Shown: positions 43,633 through 55,335, counted from the first letter of the stretch. The stretch is DNA of 64,000 nt from Larix kaempferi (GCA_027924585.1 BSBM01000372.1:29072001-29136000), one strand, 5' to 3'. The notes: generated by a model from the sequence alone, not told the origin. Numbers and translations are program-made.

Positions 43633-44558
43633 TATTGTTAAGGATTATACCCTATAGCAGGGGATGGATGCTATCAACGTACAAGGGCTGAAAGATAGAT
43701 ATATTATGGTTTTACACTAATTACTATAAGCAAATGAGATTTAGGGTTTGAGAAAGAGCACTTTATTTATGGTGGTTGGTCCTAGCTTTCTCTCGATCTC
43801 TACGGCAACACACCAGCAAAACCAATCAACCTTCCTCAAAACAATTTGACTAGAAACAGATAATGATATTGACAAAACAATATAACATTAATTGCAATCA
43901 AACATCCAATGAAATTGACATTTAATTGGGACGTGAAGGATATCACAATCTTTATTGTCAAAGAAATGCAACAAAATACAAATGGTATACCTGATCTTAT
44001 TCCAAGCACTTCTGCAACCAAGTTCTGGGCTCCTACTCCTCTCTTGACTAGAAATTCCTTTAGCATATCAATAGATTTCACCTTAGATTGGCCTCTTTTT
44101 CATGGCTTCCCCTTGTATTTATGGACAAGGCAGGAAGTTAGATTCATGAGGCAGTTGAATTGGGAGGTTGGGGGAGTTATAATACCAAACTCAACTAATC
44201 CCAATTCATATTCTTAATATATTTTTCCATTTCATCTTAAGATGTGCGCAGGTATGATACTAGCCAATTTGCACATGGTGCGCCACTAGTGCTCTTAATG
44301 ACTAGTGCATACAATTTTTAGGATATGTGCGTGGGTTGTCAACAATGGGACCAGGGCATGATGCCCTAGATGCCAGTTATAAGCGTAGCGCATTTCCAAT
44401 GAAATATGCAGAAAAAAATATAGTTTTCAGCTGAAGATGTAGGATCTCAGTATCAAATCATCTAAGGTTAATCCAGCTCTTCCATCCATAATGTCATTTT
44501 GTGTGATCGACAGGGAAATGTGATCACGAACGGAGAAGTGATGATTTGACCTACAACA
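43633..44558 (-). repeat. 5' LTR of element H
   Basis: 926 bp, uninterrupted. Plus-strand start TATTGTTAAGG (TG mutated to TA) and end CTACAACA, next to AAGGG. Confidence 0.9.
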
Positions 44559-44563
44559 AAGGG

Positions 44564-45618
44564 AGACTCGAAATAACATCCTGCACAAAGAAAAGTGCTT
44601 TTCCTTCAAGGGAGAAGAGAATTCACTTCACAATGAATTCATCAATCTTATATAACATATTTATATATTCTTCACATGCATTGGATTCTAGTTTTATATT
44701 CTTAATTCACGAGGATATCATCCTCCATCTGGATGTATCAATCTTGCATGAAGAAGAGTTCCCCACTTCTCATGCAGTGCATTAACTCACTGAACTAAAT
44801 CTTAGGATGAACTCACCCTTAACTAAAAGCTTTCCCACTTAGTTAGGTAGCTAACTTAAGTGTCGTCATGCAAGTGTCACAACTCAAGTGTCGTCTTTTA
44901 GTTTAATATAAATGTCGTCATGAAATAACACTTAGTTAACTAGATCTTCTTTGTTATCTCTTAGTTAACTCTCTTAAATGATTCTTTCTTGTTAACATCA
45001 TTGTAGTGATCAATTCGAGTTCTCCTTTGATTTACTGAAGTCTTCACCAAAGTTTAACAATTCAAATTTTGTCTTAATTAATTCTTTTATGTGCAATTCG
45101 AATTCTCTCATATCTTATAACATCTTATATTTATCTCTTGTCTTCTCTGCATGGTCCACATGTGCCAGCTTAATTATCATACCAAATATACTAAGCATAT
45201 TTTCCCAATGATGTCATCATATTGTCCTACTATCGTTCCAAGTGGTTATATGCTAAAGTAATTCACTCTAGGGGTGGCTAGTCCCTAGAGGAGACTTAAT
45301 AGCTCAATCATTTTTAGTAGTACATCATACACCATATATGCTTCGACATGCAAAGCATCACCTCAACGCATGAGGATCTGTCTTGACACATAAGACATTA
45401 GCCTTAACTAAAAAGACTGTACAACATCATCACTTTGACATACAAAGCACTTGCCTCAACACATGAATCTTAACCATTCTTGAGTCCAAATCAATATTCT
45501 TCTCCAAGTTTCACGATTCTAACTTAGGCTCCTATAAGGCACTACCTCGACACATGAGGCTCAATCTTGACACACAAGATTGACCTGGAGAATGAATCAT
45601 GATGTTGTAAATTTAACA
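44564..45618 (-). repeat. 5' LTR of copia D, second piece
   Basis: Continues from 32,584 (AGACTCGAAATAACATC...) and ends TTTAACA at 45,618. It contains the second TATA box (44,659-44,667) and the second palindrome array (45,335-45,595). Confidence 0.92.
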
Positions 45619-45623
45619 ATTTT

Positions 45624-47094
45624 CACATGATCATTACTGCTAATATCTTGGTTCCTACTACTATGTTGTCGTTTTCCTTGTGTACTGCCACTACTATCAC
45701 TCTTTACCTCTTTCCATTAGCATCACCATGCTTACATCTTGTTTTACATTTCACCCATGGAGAGAACCGTTGCGACGAGTGGAATTTAATTTCCAAGTAC
45801 CCTATTGTATTCCTATTGCATAGGTTAGTTCCATGTGCTTGGAACATGATTACCTACCATTGAACAACTCATTCTCTACAAAAAAGAAAAAAGTTATCTT
45901 TTTTTTCGGGATCATAAAACCAATACAAAAAATATACTTTCGAGCATCCTTTTACCTCTTTTTCAAGCTCGTAAAACCTACACAAAAAGGACACTATCAA
46001 GCACACTTTTATCTATATTTTGAGCTCATACAACTAAGAAGGAAATACATTAAAAATGTGAGGGCAATCATGTCTTGATATATACAACCATGTGGCAACA
46101 ATTTTTTGTGACACCCTTGAACATGGTACATGTTTGAGTCTTAATATTACATTTGGGTTATAGCTTACTTAGGAGTCGTACCATCAGTATGGGTCTTTCA
46201 CTCATCTAGTTGGTTACTCTTCGAATCAATATGGTGCTCTTGATTCATTGCTACCAAATCATCACTATGTCGTTCCATATGTTCAAGGGAAGTAAATTCA
46301 GTCAACCATCTATAGTCTCATTGACCTTCCATCATGGCCATCCCTGTGTCAATTGTGCTCAGTGATTCTATCTCTTCACCTTTACTCTCAGTTTATGTGT
46401 CGTTTTGATTGATGGGGAATACATTAAGGCCCTCCTTTGATGGATCCCTTCCTATTGATTTCATCTACTTATCTAGGAAGTGGATCTAGACACCAATCAA
46501 TACCTTTGAGCTTGTATTCCTCAATGGCAGGTGTTGTCACGTTCAATAGTGGGTTTCCCATATTGAATCATGTTCTATGAGTGTTCGATGTCAACTCCTT
46601 TATACACAATCATTATTTTGTACTAAGTACATTGGGGGATATCTTCATTATTGGTGGTCTCCCTTGCATCTGTTAATGAAAGTTATCATTGACTAGAAAG
46701 CAGACATTTTCTCGCATACTCGACAACAACACATCTATTCACATGTTGTAGAATCATACCAATGGGATTTAGATGAATACCTTGGGTTCTGTAATGTAAC
46801 CACTCACTCATGCTACTCTCCCTAGGTTGTGATGGAGTATATTTTCTGAGTACAATGGAGAGTACCATTATGTCTTCCTGATATACATTATGACATAGAT
46901 CCACATTGTATTTTCTCATGGCTATGATCTCTTGGATGACATGGATTCACCGTCTATTATTTTTTGGCCATGATCTAGAGTATTATCACATGGATCCATA
47001 GTGTATTGTGTTGGTGTCCATGCTTTCTTTCTATTCCAAGCATGGGTATTCCTACCTAGGGGATGATCTATATATGTTTGGTTGATGATTGGTT
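45624..47094 (+). other. 3' non-coding module of element B, right of copia D
   Basis: 45,880-46,090 repeats the GAGCTCGTAAAA-like motif. 46,110-46,500 aligns with A 14,870-15,330 (CTTGAACATGG..., TTCAAGGGAAGT..., GATGGGGAATACATTAAGG). It is replaced at 47,095 by the copia E LTR, so B's own PPT and 3' LTR are not seen. Confidence 0.7.
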
Positions 47095-48125
47095 TGTTAA
47101 TTTTTTTATCTCAGGCCTAGATAAAACAATTCCTAATGTTTTTCCTTACTTAAAAATTAATTTTCATCCCATTGATTATTTTACACTATTGAGATCTATT
47201 AACAGAAAATTAAAAAGGAATTAAAATGGGAAACATATCACAAAACACATACAAATTTATTCCCTTCAAAACCATCTTTCTATTCATTAAATTCCAAACT
47301 TACAAGGCATTCCTACTGAGAAAATGGCCCTGAAAATTACACAACAAAACAAGAAAAATATGCCCTTCAGAAGACCAACTTCCTCTGCAAATATGCCCTA
47401 GAAATCTTCAGCAAAAACCCAGAAAACCCATAAAATTTTATGTCTACAAGACAGTCCAACTGCCTTGTCTGTATAGTTGTATGGATTGTATATATGTATA
47501 GACCAATATGTACAACTATATGGGCTTTGTATGGTCTATTTGTATGCCGGTACGAAATATGTACGGTCTGTTCCATATGACTGTATGGAATTCATACAAC
47601 CTATTTCTACACTTTTATGCTGCTTAGCTACATTTCTTCTGGACATGTATGGATTCTGGTTGCTCTTGAATTGTTGTATTTTCTCTCCTTAGCCTGGAAA
47701 TAAAAAAATCCTTCTTCTTATTTCCACTCTTGGATGAAAGTCCTTCTTCACCATTTCCCAAGAGACTAAAATCAGAAGGTCCTCCTAATTCCCACTCAAT
47801 GCTTGAGTCTCTCTCTTGTGTCTTTCTCCTCTCCCCTTAGCTACCTTTTATACTTTTGGGATGAACCAAAACCTTAAATCCAATGGATGATATTAGATCT
47901 CAGTCACTTGAAATTAATGGTTATGATTCATTTAATTAATTTAAATCACTAATGCCCAATACTTATGCATTTCTCCAAATTAACCCCAATTACATATAAA
48001 AAATCATTCACTTTAATAATTCCTTTAATTAAAGTGAATTCCCTAAGTACCTAAGAGGTATTAATGATGAGTTCCACATGTAAGACACAAACCACTGTGG
48101 AAGTACTTATCCGATGCTACAAACA
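47095..48125 (-). repeat. LTR of copia E (minus strand)
   Basis: Plus-strand start TGTTAATTTTTTTATC (like copia D) and end GCTACAAACA, then a minus-strand PPT-like AAGAGGGAATGATGA. TATA on the minus strand, GTATAAAAGG, at 47,844-47,853. About 1.03 kb. Its centre has a run of related TGTATGG/ATATGTAC segments (47,470-47,600). Confidence 0.7.
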
Positions 48126-48290
48126 TCATCATTCCCTCTTAGTGAGGAAGGTATTTTTAGAAGAGCCACCTGGAACTAGTTGTCCCTCTGATCCTAGTAC
48201 AATATCCTACACATCATCCTGCACCATAGTGTCCTTCCATACTTGTTGATTTGTTGCTTTCTCAAAATTGGAAGCCTCATCATGATTGAC
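48126..48290 (-). pseudogene. pol: Copia E pol remnant
   Basis: The minus strand reads FEKATNQQVWKDTMVQDD, matching the RT start of copia D (EESSKQQVWKDAMVEEY). The PPT follows within about 90 bases, so almost all of RT and RNase H is deleted. Cut on its upstream side by the LTR start at 48,291. Confidence 0.65.
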
Positions 48291-49659
48291 TGTAGCACCC
48301 CATATTTGATGTTTGGTAATTAAAAACTCTAATATGATTTAAGCTTAGTATTTTAATTTATGTTATCTATTGGACTTAGAATGATTAAAATAGTTGCTAT
48401 GTGAACATATGAAACCTCTATGTGTGGATAGTAAATGGAATTTATCATTTTACTTTGTTAAAGGTGATGAATGTGTTATTACATTTAAACATGCAAATTA
48501 AATGTGGAATATAGATAGGTGGATGCCAATTTAGTTTATACATTGGAGGTAGAACAAAATACAATATATGTTGTAGAGGAACTAACATGATCATTTAAAT
48601 ATCATTTTAGTGATATAGATTATCATTTAAAATATTTGGCCATGTTTATGCATGAGATTTATGTTAGTGGTGAACTAATCCACATGTTGACTAGCTACAA
48701 TATATCTAGATTCCTAAAGTGCCAAGGGGCACGAGATGTCTTGGACATCAAGAGGATAACGATGTGATATCAATTTTAATGTGATTTAATTGTGAATTCC
48801 AATATTTCTATGACTTGTGGGTGAGTTTGAGTTTTGACAGGAACCACAGCGTGCCCAATGTAGTTATTCAGTGGCATGACTCTTTGAACAACAGTTGCTC
48901 AATGTGGTTGGGACTTTATGTTAGGGTGTTGACCCTAATTCTTTTAGGAGGGGTGGAGGCATTTCCCACCATGTATCCTTCGAAACCTAGAGTCGTGGGA
49001 GGGAAGTGATGGGAACGGTCCCCTAGACGTGTGATGACGATTGTCAGTTTCCTACTAGGGAATTTAGGTCAATATAGTCGACACTTATGCTTGAGAGTTC
49101 TATGTGTGGTTCTATGTGTGGTTAGGTCGGTATAATCGATGCCACAACAGATTCTAGCAGAGGAAGGATAGGATGGGAGCGGAAGTAGGTTAGGGAGACT
49201 AGGTGGCTCTATGTTAGTTGCGGATTCTACTTGGGAAGTAGTAGTGTCTTTTTATTTACTGCTAAATTCCTACCATGTGAAGGATGGGTGTTGTTCATGT
49301 TTGTTAATGTGATGACTATTTAATGTTAAATCATTGTGATTGGTGGTTAAAGATTACAAGTAATGATTGTTGTAAATATTATTTGTAGAAAAATTTGAAT
49401 GATGCATTGTGAGTATTCTTTGGTATGTTTGATTGAGAAACACACATATGCACATATATATGTATAGACATTATGTATAAACAACAACTTTTATTAACTA
49501 TTAGTACCCATGTACGGTATGGATACCCTGGCCATGTATACACACCTTATATGAGTCTGCTAGTATGATGAATTAGTTGTCTAAATAGGATTTCTTGGTC
49601 CGCTGTAATTCTATATCACTGTGTGAGTTGGTTGGTTGGTAAATTGAGTGATTTTATAC

Positions 49660-50200
49660 TATATTTGTTTTATTATTATTAATTTCTCTCAAAGATATTT
49701 ATTGCCATATGTATGTCGGTTGGTGTTGTTTATAATATTTGTTTTGTTTATGATTAATTGTGTTCAAAGGTATTTAGTGTCGTATGTAAGTTGGTTGGTG
49801 TTAATTATATTATATTTGTTTTGTTTATACTTAATGTGTTCAAGGATATATTGTTGTATGTATGTCGGTTAGTGTAATTTATATTATATTTGTTTTGCTT
49901 ATGATTAATTGTGTTCAAAGATATTTATTGTCGTATGTAAGTTGGTGTTGATTATATTATATTTGTTTTGTTTTGTTTATACTTAATTGTGCTCAAGGAT
50001 ATTATTGTTTCATGTATGTCGATTGATGTTATTTATATTATATTTGTTTTGTTTACAATTAATTGCCTTCAAGGATATTATTGTCGTATGTAAGTCATTG
50101 GTGTTACTTATATTATATTTATATTATATTTGTTTGGTTTATAATTCATTGTTTTTAAGGATATTATTGCGTATGTAAGTGGGTTGGTGGATGGATTTAT
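49660..50200 (+). repeat. Minisatellite, seven units of about 75 bp
   Basis: Each unit holds TATATTTGTTTTGTTTATA, TTAATTGTGTTCAAGGATAT and TATGTAAG or TATGTATGTCGG. Units alternate between two types, so there is a two-unit period of about 150 bp. Confidence 0.9.
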
Positions 50201-50319
50201 TTATATGATATGGTTTTATTTATTATGGGGATTTTATCTCGGAGTGTGTTTCATTCTTGGGTTGCATAAATATTGACTTGATGGGAGGATGACTTAGGGT
50301 GCACGGGAAGGAAGAGGAT

Positions 50320-50345
50320 AAATGAAGAAGGAAAGGAGGAGGAGG
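50320..50345 (+). other. Polypurine tract before LTR G
   Basis: AATGAAGAAGGAAAGGAGGA then GGAGG, 26 bases almost all purine, ending exactly at the LTR start TGTAATACCCC. Confidence 0.8.
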
Positions 50346-51667
50346 TGTAATACCCCTAATTTTGACTTGGAATGTATTTAATAAAAAATTATGTAAATGA
50401 TGTAAATATGCTAGTATGGATTCCTATTGCAGAGCTCAAGGCCAAGGCCCGATTAGTGAATATCTAGGCATGTATGATGCATATATTTTTATTTGGACAA
50501 TATGGTTGGCTTATCATGCCAATTTGAAATGTATGTAAATTTTATGTTGGAAATTAATAAAATGGTCCAAGATGATTGTGTAAAGAGCATTAGAGGGGTT
50601 ATGATTCCACCAAAGGGGAAGAGGAAAGGGGTCCTATGGGGAAACTAAATCCTTTCTTGCCAAGTGTCAACCTTAGAACTCATCCAAAATCTACCATGTG
50701 CCTTTAATGATCCAATTACCTTCTCTTGACTATTAAACCCAATCATTGAATGCATATGTGAGGTTGGTGGGAAAAGTCACTTGATGTAGTTATTGAGGCA
50801 TGGGGTTGTGACAGTTATGTCAGCTACAAGGGGTCCTTTATTCAATGGTCATAAGCTATGTCAGTTGTATTTTCACCCTAACCTCATATCCTTGGATTCA
50901 ACACTCTTTTGATCATTCTCTCATGCAAGCATCTACACTACGTAGAGTTTTTCTATTGTTGTTCATGTCCATCACCATACTATGTCGAACACAGAAATTC
51001 AAATTTGGAGACAGAGCTGCATTTTTGGAAGGGAAAATAGATGGTTGTAGGTGAGCATGGAGGTTGGGAAATCTAGGAAACTTTACCCATTGAGTCCTGG
51101 TACTTTTGAATGCTTGAGAAGCCATGGATTAATGGAGGGAAATTTCTTCCTTGTGTTGTGTGGGGCGGTTGGAAGGAGTTCCATGGCTGTGATGGCTTAG
51201 TGAGACCCCTATAGAGCTCTATTGGAGATTTTGGATAAGCATAGAGAGAAGAGTGGGTTGTGGACTGAGAGAGAGAATCTTGTAGGTGTATCCTTCACCC
51301 TAGTGGCCTCATAGCCCATCTTGGGCGTGGCCTCTAAGTATAAAGAGTATATGTTGGACAGAGTGCCTACGACTGGGTGGAAAATTTCTCTTACACAACC
51401 AACTTCCTAGATCTTATTTGTTTAAAGATAAGTATTCTTATGTATCTGATGTGCAATAAGTTTTATTTGTATTCATGTGATAATTATGCCTATAAATTAC
51501 ATGTTGTGTGTGTGCATTGTGTTATTTCCACTATTTTTTTTTTATTTCCATATATGCACATGCATTTTAGTTGTTATAAATTCATAGTTATGGTTATAGG
51601 GAGAATTTAGAGGCCCTGATTTAGTAGTGTCCCCTCTGCATGATGGATTGGTGAAGGGGACGTTATA
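50346..51667 (+). repeat. 5' LTR of element G
   Basis: TGTAATACCCCTAATTTTG ... GGGGACGTTATA (canonical TTACA end changed). TATA-like TATAAAGAG at 51,339-51,347. Followed by GAG and the PBS. Confidence 0.8.
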
Positions 51668-51670
51668 GAG

Positions 51671-51682
51671 TGGTATAAGAGC
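51671..51682 (+). other. Primer-binding site, element G
   Basis: TGGTATAAGAGC, 11 of 12 bases of the initiator Met type, three bases after the LTR. Confidence 0.88.
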
Positions 51683-53760
51683 TTTTGGTTTCAATACCAG
51701 AGCTACATGGGTCGGAAATGCACAGTTACAAGTGAAATATGAGTTGTAGATGAAAGAATCCCATGAGAAACCTATGGTTTAAACGTTGGATGGTATTCTA
51801 GCCAAGTTGTACGTTAGATCCATGGATTACCAGTGGGAGAGGTAGACTGGTTGAGGCAATTTTTCAAATTTTGCATATATGTAGAGAAATGGTTCCATGG
51901 AAGTAGGGTTCTATTAAATCATGGATAAGGGCCAAAGTTGATTTCGTAATAATCCCTTATTCCCAAATTAAAATTTCATACAAATGCGAAATTTTAAAAT
52001 TTTGGGAAATTTTTAAGTGGGCCCCACTCGTGCCACATGGACAGGTGACATGGAGGAACCACATGAACCATAAGTATGATGTGGACCTACCACATCATTC
52101 CCTCATATGGGTAATTGCAGATGATGAAGTGTGGGGGAGGATGAATATCCAACCATTGAGTAATAAGGAAGATCAGTGGTTGCAATTGATAGTGCATGGG
52201 GTAATTTGCGTGGTGGTTAACAATAGGCAGGAAAAGATCTCACCATTTGGATCGTTTGGAATATCAATGCCCAAGACTCATAGCACACCGGTGAGTGTGC
52301 ATTGGATAAAATGGGACGAGCGAGGTGTTGGGCCAAAAACCACCTAGGACGTGTGTCACATTTTTATTGATAATGCCTTCCCAAAGAATTTTTTCCAAAA
52401 TGCTTTCATGGAGGTGTGTTACCTCTTTAGGTAACAGGAAAGTTACTGACATGCTCATTCCTAAGGCCAAGCAGTGTGGTGACTCGACAGCTAGAGGAAG
52501 GTGACATGACAAAGCCACAGGGTGATAGGTTGGACATGTCTGACACCTCTGGAGGCATATGTCAGGACATGTCATATCCTACCACATCAAAAGGAAATGG
52601 AATTTTTCTTATGCCTCGGATTGTGTGAAATTGGATTATTTACAAAAAATAAAAACGAGGGCACTTCCCTCAACCCACCCTACAGCGGCCATTGGGGGCA
52701 AGCCCCCTTGACCCCCATTTTTTTTAAACCAACAAAGTATGATATGGATTTTAAAAGCGGCCATTGGAGTAGCATAAAATTGGTCATATTTGGAATGAGG
52801 GTGGGTGTTACAGAACTTCAAAATTCCTAAGTCTGGAAAAGGTGAAAGAGGGGAAAAGTAGTCAATTCCAGAACTCTATAGCAAGTGATTTGAGCATCAG
52901 ATCAAATATCTCAAAATTGCCAAATAATCCTAGTCACATCTATTATCTAATATGATAGGTAATTTGTTATGGATATCCATAGGCGATCTTCTGTAGGTGT
53001 CTGAGTTGGCCTCTGGGGTTAAATGCACCTACAGGAAAAGTGCATAAATTGGACCAATTTTGACAATTTTAAAGGACTGTAACTTTGTGCTCAGAATTCA
53101 TAATTGAGCATACTTATAGTCATTGGAAAGCTTATCTAAAGGGGAACAATTTTACAGAGTAAAATTCTAAATTGATGATTCATATGTTTCTGTAATTTTG
53201 TGATGCACCTGCAACAATTAATTAATAAAAATATGCGAAATAGCAGAAATGACAGAACTCAGAATCACTTTTATATTGATCACGGGCCACTTCAAGGGGA
53301 CAACCTCCTATGAGCAAGATCAATACAAATAACTTCACAGTGCCTTCATAGGTCTCAACACACACTTATATACTAATTCTAGGCGCCAATACTATGGGTC
53401 AAAACCATGGGCCACTACAAACTATGGATCAACAATTATACTACGGGCGACTTACAAAGCATATGCGCCAACAACAATAACATAAACTATTGATCAACAA
53501 ATACTACAGGACGAATTACAAAGCATATGCGTCCAACAACAATATACTAACAAAGTAAAGACATGGGTTCCTAACAAATTTTACCAGAAAATTTCTTGTA
53601 GCCATAATTTGATAAAAAAACTGTCAATGTGGGTATTTTCCAGAATACATGAAAATTGATTTTTTTATTTTCAAAGAACTTAATAAATCTAACAACTGTG
53701 TTTATATGAACAATTTTTCAGATTCAAAATCATATCAGTTATTTTTAAGATTCAACAATG
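51683..53760 (+). other. Leader region of element G
   Basis: 2.1 kb without gag motifs. The 105-codon ORF at 52,030-52,347 has no recognisable domain. A different-looking stretch, about 53,225-53,570, carries a local duplication and may be a separate small insertion. No LTR or inverted end could be fixed for it. Confidence 0.5.
53443..53547 (+). repeat. Local direct duplication of about 63 bp period
   Basis: A segment of the type ACTTACAAAGCATATGCG.CCAACAACAATA occurs at about 53,450 and again at about 53,513, with ACTAT(T/G)GATCAACAA between them. Confidence 0.75.
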
Positions 53761-55059
53761 AATATAGTGCAGTTTGGAAATATTTGGTCTTGGTTGGGCC
53801 AAGGTCATCATCATGGATGATGCACGTTATCCTTATGAAGTTGAGGCAAATCCAATGGGAGAGAATATACATATTGAGAATGAAGAGATATAATAAAATG
53901 GTAGGAGAAACCAAGTGACTCCCCCATACATTGAAAAAACCATGAGGATCCTAAGGGTGGGAGCAGACAATGAGAGGTTGCTTAGAATTCAAGAAGAGCA
54001 TAATCAACTGAATGCAGCTATGCTTCAAATTTTGACATACATTCAAAGGAATATTAACTCTGGACATCATTCTGAAAATCAGAAAAAGAGTGGGATTATA
54101 TCAAGGAATCACTTTCACAAGAGGTCCCATAGTTCAAGAAGAGTTTCTAGAGGCAGGTCATATACTCTAGAAATATCTTCTAGTGATTCATTTGACTCCA
54201 AGGATTCCACTGAAGGATCAAGCTCTTCATCTCATAGGAAGAAGAGGAAGAGGTATTCAAATAAAAATTTACATGGAGAGTTTAGGAAGGCCAAACCTCC
54301 TATGTTTGATGGTGAAGTAAAATATGGTCAATAAGTTGAGGCTTGGCTTCTTGGGATGAGGAAGTATTTCCAATTCCAAGACTACTCAGGAAACATGAAA
54401 GAAAGAGTGTCCATATTCAATCTAAATGGAAGAGCATCTATATGGTGGAATCACCTTAGGAAACTGAATAATATCAATGAAAGGAAGATAGCGTGGAATC
54501 AATTCAAGAAATATTTCAAGAAAAAGTACCTCTCTGATAGGTACTATGATGGAAAAATTAAAGAATTCCATGACCTGAAATTGGGCCAAATGCCAATGGA
54601 AGAATATGCAAATAAATTCTTGGAGCTGCTAAGATATGTCAAGTATATCAGGGATGACAAAGTGAAAATTTAGTGTTTTCTAAGTGGATTTCCTCAGTCC
54701 TACAAAGATAGAATTGATTTTGATGAGCCTCAAACTCTAGATGAGACCATAAGGAAGGCCAAGTATTGTTATGATCAAGCCAAAAGAAATCTAGATTCCA
54801 TAAGGCATGGAATGACAAGAGGGATGAGAAGTTTGACCAAATGAAGAAGGGGTTCAAGCCTCATCATTTCAGAAATCATCCAAGGAAGCCACCGCAAGTT
54901 GTGACAAAGCCATATAGGATGATGGGAGACAAGCCAAGAGAGCCAAGAGAGCCAAGAGATCCACTTCAATGTTGGGGATGTGGAGAGGACCATTTGCTTA
55001 TAAATTGTACACATTGGAATGGGAGTGCAAAGCAATTTCACAACATTCAAGAAGTTTAA
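53761..55059 (+). pseudogene. gag: Gag of element G
   Basis: Frame 53,915-54,673 with stops at 54,334 and 54,671: a coiled-coil-like start (NERLLRIQEEHNQLNAAMLQ), a Ser/Arg-rich linker, AKPPMFDGEVKYGQ, then the capsid core (SIFNLNGRASIWWNHLRKLN, KEFHDLKLGQMPMEEYANKF). After a frameshift near 54,800 the knuckle CWGCGEDHLLINC lies at 54,970-55,008, followed by a stop at 55,057-55,059. Four copies of the K/E-PRE-P motif (REPREPRDP) precede the knuckle. Confidence 0.85.
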
Positions 55060-55071
55060 ACTAACGGTCAA

Positions 55072-55335
55072 GTGGCAAGGAATGTCCCTAGTATTTATGT
55101 TGCAGTAGAGTATGACCAAGCATATCATCAATCAATTGTGCTTGAGGTTGAAGGTAAGATTGCTAAGCAATCTATTTCTATTTTGATTGACCCTGGATCT
55201 ACTCACAGTTATATTAGTCCTAAAATTGTTGATATTTGTGCCTTTAAGAGAACCAAGCATAGTAAATCATGGTTTGTCCAACTAGCCATAGGAACCAAGA
55301 GAAAATTTATTGAGATGGTGGAGACATGTCCATAG
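55072..55335 (+). pseudogene. pol: Aspartic protease of element G
   Basis: LEVEGKIAKQSISILIDPGS, then THSYISPKIV: the D-x-G active-site loop reads D-P-G, a known variant in plant gypsy elements, so this alone need not mean inactivity. A TAG ends the frame at 55,333-55,335, and the distal strand continues in a shifted frame (YDILMEWIGW / MDWLEAHTVKLDF, 55,390-55,440). It would process Gag-Pol. Confidence 0.8.

Larger units (their letters stand above)
32585..44558 (-). mobile_element. Non-autonomous Tat-type element H (gag-PR only, minus strand)
   Basis: Bounded by exact AAGGG duplicates (32,580-32,584 and 44,559-44,563). The ends are TGTTGT...ACAACA. The 5' LTR (43,633-44,558), a PBS unlike Met, a 2-kb leader, gag-PR, a 3' non-coding module, a PPT and the 3' LTR (32,585-33,305 plus 37,141-37,335) are present. 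RT, RNase H, IN, the second RNase H and the antisense ORF are absent. Its protease and 3' module are related to those of element A. It would depend on enzymes from a full relative. Confidence 0.85.
26923..45618 (-). mobile_element. Ty1/copia element D (minus strand), split by element H
   Basis: The 3' LTR (26,923-28,236) lies on the left. RNase H, RT, IN, PR and gag follow in reverse order to 32,262, then the PBS and a 5' LTR in two pieces (32,354-32,584 and 44,564-45,618). The LTRs begin TGTTAATTTT and end TTTAACA in plus-strand reading. The flanks are GTTTT (26,918-26,922) and ATTTT (45,619-45,623), a target duplication with one change. Inserted in element B. Confidence 0.9.
20620..47094 (+). 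mobile_element. Tat/Ogre-type element B (5' truncated, split by copia D)
   Basis: Two segments, 20,620-26,922 and 45,624-47,094, flank copia D. The first holds the PR-RT linker, RT, RNase H, IN, second RNase H and antisense ORF; the second holds the 3' non-coding module. Same order and same non-coding matches as element A. Gag, PR and the 5' LTR are missing, and its 3' LTR is not seen (copia E begins at 47,095). More decayed than A. Confidence 0.82.
48291..50345 (+). mobile_element. Unclassified gypsy-like segment F
   Basis: Starts TGTAGCACCCCATATTTG, a typical gypsy LTR start, directly against copia E. It is AT-rich and non-coding, with a minisatellite (49,660-50,200) and a PPT at its end. 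It does not clearly align with the next LTR beyond the first bases. It could be a truncated LTR joined to the 3' end of another element. Boundaries are uncertain. Confidence 0.45.

Noticed and set aside
55190-55204. D-P-G in the protease of element G as an inactivating mutation
   Set aside because: D-P-G is a known variant in plant gypsy proteases, so it is not by itself evidence of decay; the stop and frameshift are.
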